NCBI RefSeq assembly: GCF_035825295.1
Contig: NZ_JAYMGI010000002.1
Location: forward strand, 3,725,001-3,789,000
Origin: Actinacidiphila sp. DG2A-62
Lineage (GTDB): Bacteria; Actinomycetota; Actinomycetes; Streptomycetales; Streptomycetaceae
DNA: 64,000 bases
Reading direction: 5' to 3'
In this document: positions 18,157 to 26,729 of the stretch, in pieces
Layout: each line of letters begins with the position of its first letter
How positions within the stretch are numbered: the first letter of the stretch is position 1
Translations under genes and position numbers: made by a program
The notes under the pieces: generated by a model
What the model was told of the DNA's origin: nothing
The model's input: the letters and a program-made list of their open reading frames with translations, nothing else
Databases searched by the model: none

Positions 18157-18303
18157 ATGCGGAACGCCTTCGACCCCGGCTACACCGACTGTGGCGCCTG
18201 CACCGAGCAGGAGGTCGCCGGTATCGAGAACGAGGTCGAGACCGGGGCCATCAGCGAGACGGACGCCCGTTACCGGATCGCTCAGCTCACGGCCGACGAC
18301 TGA
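18157..18303 (+). CDS. 48-aa acidic hypothetical protein
   Basis: 'YTDCGACTEQEV' has CxxC near the N-terminus and the rest is an acidic helix. GGAG lies ~7 bases upstream of the ATG. It follows the lipoprotein gene on the same strand. Function unknown. Confidence 0.5.
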   Translation: MRNAFDPGYTDCGACTEQEVAGIENEVETGAISETDARYRIAQLTADD

Positions 18304-18384
18304 GACAGTCCAGTACGGCCGTCCGGGCGCACATCGGTTCGGAGGCGGGGTCGTTGTGCCTGGTGAGCGAGAGGGGTGGTTCAC

Positions 18385-18513
18385 GTGGCGGGTACGACGG
18401 CGTTCGTGTTCGTGCTGCTGGGGGCGGCGGTCGTGGCCGTCGTGGCGGTGATCGCGCGGGCCAAGGTGGAGATCGCGCGTATCAAGGCCGGGGCGAAGAC
18501 CGGCAAGGCGTGA
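18385..18513 (+). CDS. 42-aa single-pass membrane peptide
   Basis: A hydrophobic helix, 'AFVFVLLGAAVVAVVAVIA', is followed by a basic amphipathic tail ('RAKVEIARIKAGAKTGKA'). GAGAGG lies upstream of the GTG. The size and layout resemble holin or toxin peptides, but nothing proves either. Confidence 0.45.
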   Translation: MAGTTAFVFVLLGAAVVAVVAVIARAKVEIARIKAGAKTGKA

Positions 18514-18568
18514 GGGGGATTGTGCGGCCGGTGCCTGGCGGGTGAGCTGGGCGCCGGCCGCCGTGGTG

Positions 18569-18984
18569 TCAGGGCTCGGGGTGGGCGTCGGCCAGGTGGC
18601 CGGTGATGGCTTCCTGGATCCGGGCGTGCAGTTGCTCGGCGCGGGCGTCGGCGCGGGCGGTGAGTGCAGCGGTGACGTCGTCGGGGGTCGGGTCGGCCGG
18701 GACCACGATCCGGAGCGGGGCGCCGTCGTCGGTGGGCTCGTCGTGGAACCAGCCGCATCCGCGCGGGCAGGCGTAGCGGGCGGCAGGGCACGCCAGCCAC
18801 GGGCGCGAGGGGTCGCGGGGGAACGTGGGGGCCGGGATCACGTCCTCGGGCGGCTGCGGGGCGCTGGTGGCCGCGCGTTGGGCGGCGAGGAGCGCGGCCA
18901 GGTCGACCGGGGGAGCTGCGCGGTGGCGGCGTCCAGGAGGGCGTCGATGTCGTCGAGGCCGGGCGCGGCCGGGACGGCGGTCAC
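18569..18984 (-). CDS. Phage protein with Cys-rich segment (one frameshift)
   Basis: 138 aa if the GGGGG run at 18909-18913 is restored to six. It starts VTAVPAAPGLDDIDALLDAA, continues 'VDLAALLAAQRAATSA', then 'CPRGCGWFHDEPTDD' and an acidic helical C-terminus. The GTG at 18984 overlaps the stop of the truncated gene upstream. Unknown function. Confidence 0.55.
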
Positions 18985-19095
18985 GCGGCGCGTCCGGTGA
19001 GGACGAGGGACGTCGGCAGCGGCGGCCGGGCGAAGGCGCGGGCGAACTCGGCGACCATCGCGGCCACGGGCAGGCGGGCCTGGAGCTCGGCGCAC
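18981..19095 (-). pseudogene. 3' remnant of a leftward prophage gene
   Basis: Only the last ~35 codons are coherent, ending 'FARPPLPTSLVLTGRAA' and overlapping the next gene by GTGA, as intact prophage genes do. Upstream the sequence abruptly becomes the inverted terminase fragment, so the 5' part has been lost by a rearrangement near 19.09 kb. Confidence 0.5.
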
Positions 19096-19874
19096 TCGCG
19101 GACCCGAAGATCCGCACGAAGAACCGCCGGGCGCTCCTGGCCTGGTGGGCGGACGTGAAGGCGACCTCCAGCGTGCGGGACTGGCACTCGATGGCGCAGG
19201 GTGACCCGCAGCCGTCCGAAGGCGCGCTGGTCTCCCGCGACCTGCTGCGTCTCATCCGCGACCCCGGGGGCAGCGTCGAGCCGCAGAAGATCGCCGTCGC
19301 GATCGACCCGTCCGGTGGCGGCCGGGACGTCGCCGGCGTCATCGGTGGCTTCCTCGGCGATGACGGCCGCGTGTGGGTCACCCACGACGTGTCGAAGGCC
19401 ATGTCGTCGGCCGAGTGGTCCACCGCGGCATGCCTCCTGGCGTACGAGACGAACGCCAGCGTGATCTACGTGGAGTGGAACTTCGGCCGCGACATGGCAG
19501 TCCTGGCGCTGGAAACGTCGTGGGAGGCGCTACAGCGCGACGGGGTGATCCCCAAGAAACACCTGATGCCGCTGATCGACCCGGTGCGCGCCAAGCAGGG
19601 CAAGTTGCTGCGTGCGGCGCCCGTTGCCCAGCAGATGGTCCAGGACAAGGTGCGGCTGCGCGGCGCTTTCGTGGACCTCGAAAACGAGTGGGCAACGTGG
19701 CAGGACACCGACCCCGACAGCCCCGGCCGGATCGACGCCTCCTGCATCCTCGTCTACGGCCTGATCCCGGGAGCCAATCAAGGTGCCATCGTCCACGCCC
19801 CGCTGCCGACGTCGCCGGCGTCCCGGCAGCCCCCGCCGTCGGCCGGACCGTACGGGCGGAGGATCGGGAAATGA
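19092..19874 (+). pseudogene. C-terminal half of a second terminase large subunit
   Basis: About 260 codons opposite in direction to the resident TerL. It begins mid-protein at 'DPKIRTKNRRALLAWWADVK'. It holds the RNase-H-like nuclease domain ('VAVAIDPSGGGRDVAGVIG', 'VIYVEWNFGRDMAVLALETS') and ends 'GRRIGK' plus stop. There is no ATPase half and no start. It is clearly not a copy of the TerL at 7.3 kb, so it came from a different phage. Confidence 0.75.
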
Positions 19875-19902
19875 CGTACAGGGGCGGCCGGGCCCGCTAT
19901 CA

Positions 19903-19937
19903 TGGAGATCAGAAGCCGGGCTTCCCGGCGATCTCCA
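19903..19937. other. Long bulged hairpin downstream of the terminase fragment
   Basis: TGGAGATC pairs with GATCTCCA, and inside it GCCGGG pairs with CCCGGC over a CTT loop, with one 4-nt bulge. It may be the terminator of the old terminase gene or a leader structure for the next gene. Confidence 0.5.
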
Positions 19938-19983
19938 CGCTGCTGGTTGCGGGCCGGGCGGGAGACAACTCCACGGAGCTGTC

Positions 19984-20439
19984 ATGCCCCTTGATGTCCC
20001 CCTCGGCGGGTCTCACCGCGCCTACATCCGAGCCGTCGCCGCAGCACTCACCCAAGCCGGTATCTCCGTCGCCGACGTCGACTTCCTGGAAGACTTCTGG
20101 GACGACGGTGACCCGATCCGCTGCGCCCACATCGTCCTCGCCCGTCTCGCCACCATGCAGGTCTACGGCGACCGGCAGGTCTTCCTGTCGTGGACAGAGG
20201 AGAGCGGCTGGGATTTCCACGCCGACGCCCGCGACAGCCTCTTCGCCGGCCTGGCGTACCCGCTGTGCGACCAGCTGCTGCCCGCCCCGGCCGAGTTGCT
20301 CACCGACGTCCAGGCCGCGCTCGGCGAGCTGCCAGAGGCGACCGGCCGCCCTCGCCCGAGCTACCGGTTCTATGGTGACCACGACGAGACTCTTGAAGAG
20401 CAGCTCGATACCTACACGACACAGGAGGCCCGGCCATGA
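19984..20439 (+). CDS. DUF6292-like protein
   Basis: 151 aa. It starts MPLDVPLGGSHRAYIRAVAA and has 'RQVFLSWTEESGWDFHADA', a beta-rich core resembling DUF6292 of actinomycetes, with an acidic C-terminal extension. It is the first gene of the bracketed rightward cassette and ends in an ATGA overlap with the next gene. No known activity. Confidence 0.5.
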   Translation: MPLDVPLGGSHRAYIRAVAAALTQAGISVADVDFLEDFWDDGDPIRCAHIVLARLATMQVYGDRQVFLSWTEESGWDFHADARDSLFAGLAYPLCDQLLPAPAELLTDVQAALGELPEATGRPRPSYRFYGDHDETLEEQLDTYTTQEARP

Positions 20440-20920
20440 CCGCTGGGCTTTGGACGATGCCCGAATCATCGGCAAGGCCATCCGGCTCGGCGGCTCCCGC
20501 GAAATCATCGCCGCCCTGGACGCTGCGCTCACCGAAGGCCCGCTCACCCCGGACCGGATCGAACGGCTCGCGCATCCCGACTGGGACCGCGTCGCGTTCG
20601 AGGAAGAGGCCAGCGAGCCGGTATCCGAGGGTGCCGAGGCGGTCGGCCTGGCCCGCCTGTACGGGCCCGAGCAGACCAGCGCCCGAGGGCGCATCGCCGG
20701 ACGCCCGCCCTCGTGGGGCGTGGCCGCGTCCTGGTACGGATGGCTGCCCGGCATGTACGAGGACCGTACGGCGGCGCTCCTGGCGTACGGGTACGTCCTC
20801 GGCGGCGAGGGCGCGGGGCCGCTGGAGGAGCTGCGCAACCGGATCAACCGGGGCGAGCGCCGGCCGATCGGCACGAGCGACTTGGTCGTGTTCGCCGAGC
20901 GAGGTGCGCTAGACGCGTGA
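20436..20920 (+). CDS. Hypothetical cassette protein (frameshift after start)
   Basis: 161 aa if one base is restored just after the ATG, which overlaps the upstream stop. From 'ALDDARIIGKAIRLGGSREI' on, the frame is coherent to the stop. An acidic middle and 'GVAASWYGWLPGMYEDRT' are visible. Without repair a TTG at the fourth to sixth codon could serve as start. No recognised family. Confidence 0.5.
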
Positions 20921-21195
20921 GCGATGCCTTCGACTACATGATGAAGACCGGTCTCTACAAGGAGATCGTCCACACGCTCGCCTGGGCGCAGACGCAGTCC
21001 TCCAGCGACGACATCGAGATCTTCCTCAACCCCGACGACGCCGCCCACCTCACAGAAGACGTCGAGGACATTTCCGGCTTCACCGTCCTCGGCAGGCCGC
21101 TGCACCGGTCCGTTGGCGTGCCGCTCGGGAAATGCATGCTCTTCGACCGGACGCGCGGAAAGTACATCCGCCGCGACGAACCGATCGCTGACTAG
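20917..21195 (+). CDS. Hypothetical cassette protein
   Basis: 92 aa, GTG overlapping the previous stop. Mixed alpha/beta ('IEIFLNPDDAAHLTEDVEDI', 'GRPLHRSVGVPLGKCMLFDR'). It is the last of three translationally coupled genes between the direct repeats. Confidence 0.5.
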   Translation: MSDAFDYMMKTGLYKEIVHTLAWAQTQSSSDDIEIFLNPDDAAHLTEDVEDISGFTVLGRPLHRSVGVPLGKCMLFDRTRGKYIRRDEPIAD

Positions 21196-21314
21196 GCAGC
21201 GGCACCGTACGGGCAGAGGATCGGCAAATCCCGAGCGTCCTCGACCAGTGGCCGACTGACCCGGTTGCCCGGTCTGCTGTACGCGGCAGGCCGGGCTTCG
21301 TCACACTGGTTTGC

Positions 21315-21575
21315 GTGAAAATGCCCCGCGTCGAATGTCCGAACTGCACCCGGTCGATCGCGGCCGGCATGGTCGCCGGTCGCCTTAGCAAGGGCCGGAT
21401 CTGGCGGCACGACGCCCCCGACGCCCGCCGCGACGCCCACGGGCACCTGCTGTCGTGCGCCGGATCGCTGGAGATCGTGGACCTGCCCAACGGGCAGATG
21501 GAGTTGCCCATCCCCGAGCCCGAGCCCGCCCCGGAGCCCGACCAGGAGCCGGCCGACGCGATGGCCCTGTTCTGA
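21315..21575 (+). CDS. CxxC hypothetical protein
   Basis: 86 aa from GTG 21315. 'VECPNCTRSIAAGMVAGRLS', a later Cys in 'LLSCAGSLEIV', and a Pro/Glu repeat tail. Similar short proteins occur in actinomycete prophages; role unknown. Confidence 0.5.
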   Translation: MKMPRVECPNCTRSIAAGMVAGRLSKGRIWRHDAPDARRDAHGHLLSCAGSLEIVDLPNGQMELPIPEPEPAPEPDQEPADAMALF

Positions 21576-21593
21576 CCCCGGCGTGTTTTTGAT

Positions 21594-21799
21594 CTAAAAC
21601 CGGCCCTGACCTGCACGGATCTCGCCGGACACGCGACGCGCCGGCCCGCCCCGCGGGTGCACACGGGCTGTCCGTCCTCGAGCGCATGGGCGTTGCGGGG
21701 GTGGTGGCACATTGGGCACGGGGCGATGCCGGGGTGACGGAAGATCTGGCGGCGGGCACGGTCGACGTCGAGGTGGTGGCGGCGCGGGCGGTAGCTCAT
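21594..21799 (-). CDS. Small zinc-finger-like protein (probable frameshift)
   Basis: 'APCPMCHHPRNAHALEDGQP' followed by VCTRG forms a CxxC...H...C site. As printed the frame stays open into a neighbouring gene. Restoring one base in the C-rich run at 21645-21652 gives a natural stop at 21594 and 68 aa. Confidence 0.4.
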
Positions 21800-21824
21800 A
21801 GCGGACATTCTGACGGGTGCGCGG

Positions 21825-22817
21825 CTATCGGTCGTCGCCGAACGGCGGCAGGTCGGCGGGCGACAGGTCGGGGCGCAGCCGGGTCCATCGCACGCTGTGG
21901 CGCCAGGTGTCGCCGGACAGGCGGGAGACGTCGACGCTGACCTCGGCGACCGTGTCGGGTTCCACCAGGCGGACCGTCAGCTTGTCCTTCGACCCCCAGG
22001 AGGCGGCGAAGGTCCAGCCTTCCCAGGGGTGGCCGGGCGAGGCCGGCCGGAGCGCGGCGGCCACGGATCGCGCCTGGTCTTCGGCGAGCCGCGCGGTGCG
22101 GCCGAGGTACCGCAGTTGTCCGGCCTCGTCCCAGCGGCCGAGAAGGACGATGCCGGGCCGTCCGGGTGGGCCGGTCACGGCGGCGATGATGGCTTCGCGG
22201 GAGTCCCGCAGCCTCCATTTCAGCCACCCGCCGCGGTGCCGTCCGGGGCGGTAGCTGCTCCGGGTGGGTTTCAGGACCAGGCCTTCGACGTTGTCGGGCC
22301 CCCACTGCTCCAGCCACCCGCTCGCGGTCGACTCGTCGGTGGTCGACGGGCACAGGTTCAGCGGGGGGCGGGCACGGCCGGAAGCGAACAGGGCCTCGAT
22401 CACGGCGCGCCGGGCGCGGTACGGGCGGGCGTGATGCGGCGTGCCGTCCAGGTGGAGGACGTCGAAGACCATGAGGCTGGCCGGCTCGCGTTCGGCGAGC
22501 GCGGCGACGGTGCGGGGCGAGCGGTTCAGGCGGGCCGAGAGCCGGTCGAAGGAGATCCGGCCGCCGGACCACACCAGCAGCTCGCCGTCCAGCAGGCTGG
22601 CGGGCGCGAGCTGGGCGGCGAGGGCGGCGGCGATGTCGGGGAAGTACCGGGCGAGGTCGGTGCCGGTGCGGGAGCGGATCACGGGCGTGCCGTCGTCCAG
22701 GAGGCCGGCAAGGGCGCGGAACCCGTCCCACTTCGGCTCGGCGGCCACCGAGCCGTCCGGGGGCAGGGCCCAGGTGTGGGTGGGCGCGGCGAGCATCGGT
22801 TCGTCGGGGAGGTCCAC
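21825..22817 (-). CDS. ATP-dependent DNA ligase
   Basis: 330 aa from GTG 22817. Motif I is 'AAEPKWDGFRALAGLLDDG', with the adenylated Lys in KWDG. Motif III-like is 'SLLDGELLVWSGG', motif IV-like 'VEGLVLKPTRSSYRPG', motif V 'WLKWRLRDSRE'. An OB-fold region completes a minimal nucleotidyltransferase-plus-OB ligase without extra domains. It seals nicks in duplex DNA. It lies amid prophage genes, so it may serve phage replication; NHEJ-type ligases of the host share this architecture. Confidence 0.85.
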   Translation of the reverse strand: MDLPDEPMLAAPTHTWALPPDGSVAAEPKWDGFRALAGLLDDGTPVIRSRTGTDLARYFPDIAAALAAQLAPASLLDGELLVWSGGRISFDRLSARLNRSPRTVAALAEREPASLMVFDVLHLDGTPHHARPYRARRAVIEALFASGRARPPLNLCPSTTDESTASGWLEQWGPDNVEGLVLKPTRSSYRPGRHRGGWLKWRLRDSREAIIAAVTGPPGRPGIVLLGRWDEAGQLRYLGRTARLAEDQARSVAAALRPASPGHPWEGWTFAASWGSKDKLTVRLVEPDTVAEVSVDVSRLSGDTWRHSVRWTRLRPDLSPADLPPFGDDR

Positions 22818-22939
22818 GGGTCCAGCGTGGCCGGTGGGTTGCTCGTCGCGGTGGCCGCGTGGCCGTGGTGTGGGCCAGCTGGCGCACGCGACCGCGCCGC
22901 GCCCCGGGGGTGGGGGTGCGGCGCGCGGGGCGGGCCGGG

Positions 22940-23059
22940 TCAGGTGACGGTGTGGCGGGCGTTCCACAGCAGGTAGGCGGAGACGAGAAACCCGAGCCAG
23001 AAGCCGGGGCCGTTCATGGAGTCGCGGACGAGGTCGACCAGGTCGCGGAAACGGCGCAT
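22940..23059 (-). CDS. 39-aa membrane peptide
   Basis: A basic amphipathic N-terminus (MRRFRDLVDLVRDSM), then one hydrophobic segment 'GFWLGFLVSAYLLWN'. AAAGG lies seven bases before the ATG. Unknown. Confidence 0.45.
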   Translation of the reverse strand: MRRFRDLVDLVRDSMNGPGFWLGFLVSAYLLWNARHTVT

Positions 23060-23070
23060 CGGGGGGCCTT

Positions 23071-23580
23071 TCAGTGGGTGTTGATGTGGGCGGTGGTGCA
23101 GGTCGGGCACGGCATGCCGTGGCAGTGCCAGCACCGGGACGGCGGGGAGTAGCGGGCGGTGGAGGGGAGGAATCCGCGGGTGCAGGTGCACGTGTGGAGG
23201 CAGGGTTCGGGCGGGGCGACGTACCCCGGTGGGGCGGGGATGATCGCCACGAGGGCGGCGGCGTCCTCGGGGACGTGCGGGAAGGTGACGACGGCCGGGC
23301 CGGTGTAGCCGTTCATCCACGCGGCGCACGGAGCGCAGTCGGGGCGGAACGGGCCGGGCTGGGCGACGTATGGGGCGGCGATCCAGTCGCCGTGGCGAAG
23401 GTGTCCGGCGCGGCCGGCGCGGGCGCCGAGGTCGCCGACGACCAGGTCTCCGGGGCGGAGCTCGGCGGCGGGGACGAAGGTAAGGCGGGCGGCGTCGTAG
23501 GGGGCGGGGATGGGGCGCATGCCGTCGACGGTGGGGCGGGTGGTGGCGACGGCCAGGGCGAGGGTCACGGGGGTGGGCAC
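23071..23580 (-). CDS. Cys-rich hypothetical phage protein
   Basis: 169 aa. An SH3-like beta region around 'LRPGDLVVGDLGARAGRAG' is followed by 'RPDCAPCAAW' and a C-terminal 'CLHTCTCTRGF' and 'CWHCHGMPCPTC' (two zinc sites likely). Function unknown. Confidence 0.55.
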   Translation of the reverse strand: MPTPVTLALAVATTRPTVDGMRPIPAPYDAARLTFVPAAELRPGDLVVGDLGARAGRAGHLRHGDWIAAPYVAQPGPFRPDCAPCAAWMNGYTGPAVVTFPHVPEDAAALVAIIPAPPGYVAPPEPCLHTCTCTRGFLPSTARYSPPSRCWHCHGMPCPTCTTAHINTH

Positions 23581-23650
23581 GGGTTGCCTCCGGGGCGGTA
23601 GGTCGGGGGTGGGGCCGCCCGGCGTGGGGCGGCCCCGGGGTGAGGGAGGG

Positions 23651-24496
23651 TCAGACCTTGTCGGCGCACACGGGGCCGATGCCGCGTTCGATGCTGGCGG
23701 GGTCGGTGAGGGTCTTGCCGCACACGCAGCACGCGCCGATGCGGCGGCTGTAGGCCTTGGCGTCCTCGGCGGACATGCGGTGCTCGGGGCGCAGGTGGCG
23801 GATGGCGCCGGGGGCGAACTCGAAGCTGGGCGGGGTGTCGTCGTCGCCTTCGGCCCAGACCTTGGCGTACAGGCGGCCGGCCTCGGAGAGCACGACGCGG
23901 TAGACGCGGCCGTCGCGGGCGTACATGCCAGGCTCCAGGGCCGCGGCGGCCTTGGCTGCGGCCTGGTCGTTGGCGGCGCGGGCGGCGGCGGCCTCGGCGC
24001 GCAGCGCGCGGGCGGCGGGGATGAGGCGGTCGAGGTACGTCGACGCGAGGCGGAACGTCATGTCGTGGTTGGCGAGCAGCAGGCGGGCGTTGTCGCGGTG
24101 CGTGGCGGCCTCGCCGGTGGCGTCGGCCAGCTCGTCCAGGAGCCGGGCGAGGGTGGTCATCTGGCCCACGGTGGGAAGGTCGCGGCGGGCGGCGTCGACG
24201 GCCTCGACGGTGTCGACTACGTCGTGCAGCGCGGCCATGAGCGGGGAGGCGCCCGCCAGGCTGATGGAGTACGCGCGGTCTTCGGCGGCGCGGATGCACC
24301 GGCCGCAGTGCTCGTAGCCGAGCGTGGCGGCCTCCTCGACGTCGGTGTAGCGGGTGATCGCCTTGCCGCACAGGGTGTCGTCGGTGGCGGAGTAATGGAT
24401 GCGCTTGCCCTTGCCGACCACGGCGAGGCGGGTCTCGGCCCGGCGGTACAGGGGGGCCTCTTCGGTGGTGGCGGGGGCGGTGATGGTGGCGGTCAT
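23651..24496 (-). CDS. DUF6011-like zinc protein
   Basis: 281 aa from ATG 24496 (GGAG upstream). An N-terminal CxxC region ('YEHCGRCIRAAEDRAYSI'), a long coiled-coil centre rich in Ala, then a small C-terminal domain ending 'CCVCGKTLTDPASIERGIGP'. That ending resembles DUF6011, a zinc-binding module found in many phage proteins. It is the first leftward gene after the CTTGGCCAAG operators. Confidence 0.65.
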   Translation of the reverse strand: MTATITAPATTEEAPLYRRAETRLAVVGKGKRIHYSATDDTLCGKAITRYTDVEEAATLGYEHCGRCIRAAEDRAYSISLAGASPLMAALHDVVDTVEAVDAARRDLPTVGQMTTLARLLDELADATGEAATHRDNARLLLANHDMTFRLASTYLDRLIPAARALRAEAAAARAANDQAAAKAAAALEPGMYARDGRVYRVVLSEAGRLYAKVWAEGDDDTPPSFEFAPGAIRHLRPEHRMSAEDAKAYSRRIGACCVCGKTLTDPASIERGIGPVCADKV

Positions 24497-24562
24497 GTTG
24501 TGCTCCCTTGCTCCGGTGGGGCGGTTGGTTCGTCCCGACACCTCGTATATTACCCAAGAGAA

Positions 24563-24655
24563 CTTGGCCAAACTGAATTGGCCAAGAAGGTCTTGAGGGT
24601 GTGTCGTGCCCTACTCCGATCGAGGCGAGGTTCGGCCAGCCGGGCTTGGCCAAGC
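24563..24655. promoter_or_regulatory. Three CTTGGCCAAG-type operator sites
   Basis: CTTGGCCAA (24563-24571) and TTGGCCAAG (24578-24586) form an inverted pair, and a perfect palindrome GCTTGGCCAAGC sits at 24644-24655. All lie between the divergent genes at 24496 and 24678. The local sequence is unusually AT-rich (TATATTACCC) for this genome, which suits a promoter. Confidence 0.6.
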
Positions 24656-24677
24656 CGTTTTGTGTCATGCTCTCGGT

Positions 24678-24971
24678 ATGAGCACTGAGAACGCCGAGGA
24701 GGCGCCGGCCGCGTACGCGCCGAGCGAGCAGCTGCAGGACGCGCTGAAGGAACTGGGCAAGGCCGAGGAAGCAGTCGCGGCGGCCCGCACCGCAGTGCGG
24801 GCCGCCATCGCCGCGGATCTGCGCGCCTTCCCGTCGGTGACAACTGACGAGATGGCCGCGCACGTGCCGTACAGCAACGAGACGGTGCGCGGGATCGCGC
24901 GGGAGTACGACGTGCCGCGCAAGAGAAAACCCACCGTGCGGTCGATCGCGGAGCCGGAAAAGAAGTCATAG
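24678..24971 (+). CDS. Small HTH regulator
   Basis: 97 aa. A helical N-terminal half ('ALKELGKAEEAVAAARTAVR') is followed by an HTH, 'VTTDEMAAHVPYSNETVRGI', and a basic tail (RKRKPTV). Architecture and rightward placement parallel the regulator at 16421. Likely binds the palindromes just upstream. Confidence 0.6.
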   Translation: MSTENAEEAPAAYAPSEQLQDALKELGKAEEAVAAARTAVRAAIAADLRAFPSVTTDEMAAHVPYSNETVRGIAREYDVPRKRKPTVRSIAEPEKKS

Positions 24972-25025
24972 CGGCCTGGCCGGCCCGGACCGGGCAGTTT
25001 CACCTCTGCGGCGGCCTGTCTCAGC

Positions 25026-25840
25026 TCAGGTGCAGCGGCGAGCCAGGGCGACTAGGTCCGGCACCAGGTGTGGGTGGGCGCCGCGGCTGGCTGCCTGCAG
25101 CAGCTCGGTGGCCACGACGAGGAGGGCCTGTCGTCCGTCCGGGCTGTCGAGGATCTTGAACTCTTCGAAGATCCGCGCCGCTGTTTTCGGGGCGGTCAGG
25201 CTGTAGGCGTACAGCGTGGCGGCGTCGTAGCCGGCCGGCGCCATGCCGAAACCCTCCCAGTCCAGGATGGTGCCGTCTTGGGTCAGATTGGCCGGGTGGA
25301 AGTCGCCGTGCGCACACTGCCACGTGCGGATTTGCGGCGCCTCCTGGCTTGTCATCAGGGGGACCACGCGGTCGATCCACTGCTGCCGGACCGCGACGCG
25401 ATCGGTCACGGCCTGGTTGACGGTCCGCACGTCGGCGTGCAGCTGCTCGAGGAACTCCGGCGCGAGATCGAGTTCGGCGCTGAGTACCGGATCGGGCGAG
25501 AGCACGGGGGAACTGGTGTAGGCGGTGAGTTCCGCGCGGTATGCGATGCCGTCCGTCTGGTGGTCGTAGACGGCGTGCAGTTCGGGCTTGTGGACGGGGA
25601 AGAGAGGCCGGCCAGGGCGTTGCCCTCCCACAACTTTCCGTTGGCCCGTTCCGGAGGGGCGGACAGCAACCGTAGCCAGCACTCCCCGTGCGTGGGGTGC
25701 ACGGCGCGGCGGCCGACAGTACGGCCGTGCCAGCCCCAGGTCATCTGTCCTGTCGGGGCGACGCCAAGGGCGGATGCCGCCGCGGAGTGCGCGGCGATCA
25801 TCCGCCTGGTGTCTGTGTCATTCGACGGTGGCGAGTACAT
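25026..25840 (-). CDS. APH-fold phosphotransferase (one frameshift)
   Basis: 271 aa once one C is restored near 25615-25619. The catalytic loop 'CAHGDFHPANLTQDG' has HGDxxxxN, and the metal-binding 'TILDWEGFGMAPAGYD' follows. The start MYSPPSNDTD overlaps the aldo/keto reductase 3' end by 23 bp, so the two are coupled. The family phosphorylates antibiotics, small molecules or, in class V lanthipeptide pathways, peptide Ser/Thr. The context (peptide plus oxygenase plus reductase) makes a peptide or metabolite substrate more likely than resistance; that is inference. Confidence 0.75.
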
Positions 25841-26729
25841 CGAGCGTCTTTCGTAGGGCGGAAGCGGCGACCGGCTCATCGACGGCCGTCAGGGCTTCCG
25901 CCCAGTGTTTCGGATCTCCGGTCGACATCAGCACCTTGGAGAGTCCAGGGCAGTTCGCCACCGCCGTGATGCACGCCGCCGGGATGCTCGCGCCCGGCTG
26001 GATCAACTCGGCGAGTTCCGGGGTAGCGAGGGCCTTGAGCTCGCCGCCGTGCAGCGGCGCCGAAGCGTGGACTTCCCACCCCTGCCAGCCGGCCTGGACG
26101 ATCGGGCCGGTCCCCCGCAGCGCCATGTCGAAGGCTTCGGCCATGACGAGGCTGACGGGGAGCTGGATGGCGCGAAGATGGTGGGTGTCGCTACCTGCGG
26201 CTTCCCGGGCGAGCCGATCGAGGACGGACACGCTGAACGCGCCCTCGCTGAAACCTGTCCAGGTGGCGATGCCGTACGCCGCGATGTGCCCGGCGTCCGC
26301 CTCCTCCTCCAGGACGGTGAAGGCGTCCCGCAGTTCTGCCCAGAGCTCGCCGGGGCGGGCGGTGCGCTCCGGGTTGTGGAGGAACAGCATGTCGAGGCAG
26401 TCACGGCCGAGGGCAGCGCGGTTGTCCTCCGTCTGCCACCGGACGTAGGCGGCCCCGATGCTGTGCCGGGCGATCGCGTCTCGGCTGTCGATGACGCCGG
26501 CAGCTTCGGCGACGCGTGCGCGGGCCGAGTCCATGTAGCCCACCTTCGTTGCTACTCGGAGAGCGGGGTACTCCGCCAGCGCGGGGGCGAGCAGGCGGTG
26601 CGCGCGGCCATAGCAGTAGTTCGGGGCCGTGTCGATCCAGGCCGCCGGGGAGCTGGCGGCGCGCCGTGCGGCGTCCGTCAGGTGCTCCCCGGCGATCCGG
26701 TAGGTGCCCAGTGCCAGCGTGGGTTTCAC
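25818..26729 (-). CDS. Aldo/keto reductase family protein
   Basis: 303 aa from GTG 26729, overlapping the oxygenase stop (GTGA). 'LALGTYRIAGEHLTDAARRA' opens the barrel. 'WIDTAPNYCYGRAHRLLAPA' carries the active-site Asp and Tyr (DTAPNYCYG), 'RVATKVGYMD' the Lys, and 'DMLFLHNPERTAR' the His, so the D-Y-K-H tetrad is present. NADPH-dependent carbonyl reduction is expected. Substrate unknown; acts within the four-gene cassette. Confidence 0.85.
   Translation of the reverse strand: MKPTLALGTYRIAGEHLTDAARRAASSPAAWIDTAPNYCYGRAHRLLAPALAEYPALRVATKVGYMDSARARVAEAAGVIDSRDAIARHSIGAAYVRWQTEDNRAALGRDCLDMLFLHNPERTARPGELWAELRDAFTVLEEEADAGHIAAYGIATWTGFSEGAFSVSVLDRLAREAAGSDTHHLRAIQLPVSLVMAEAFDMALRGTGPIVQAGWQGWEVHASAPLHGGELKALATPELAELIQPGASIPAACITAVANCPGLSKVLMSTGDPKHWAEALTAVDEPVAASALRKTLDVLATVE

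Larger units (their letters stand above)
19847..21229. repeat. Imperfect 26-bp direct repeat bracketing a three-gene cassette
   Basis: Copies at 19847-19872 and 21204-21229 match at 24 of 26 positions (ACCGTACGGGC[G/A]GAGGATC...). The first copy is the 3' end of the terminase fragment. The second follows the third cassette gene. This suggests insertion or duplication of the 1.33 kb between. Confidence 0.6.

Noticed and set aside
19373-20920. One long rightward gene spanning the terminase end and two cassette genes
   Set aside because: Its first two thirds are a shadow frame of the terminase and DUF6292-like genes; only the last 160 codons are coherent.
25026-25840. Calling the APH-fold gene an aminoglycoside-resistance gene
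   Set aside because: The family is broad, no resistance-type subfamily signature was recognised and the gene is embedded in a peptide/oxygenase operon.
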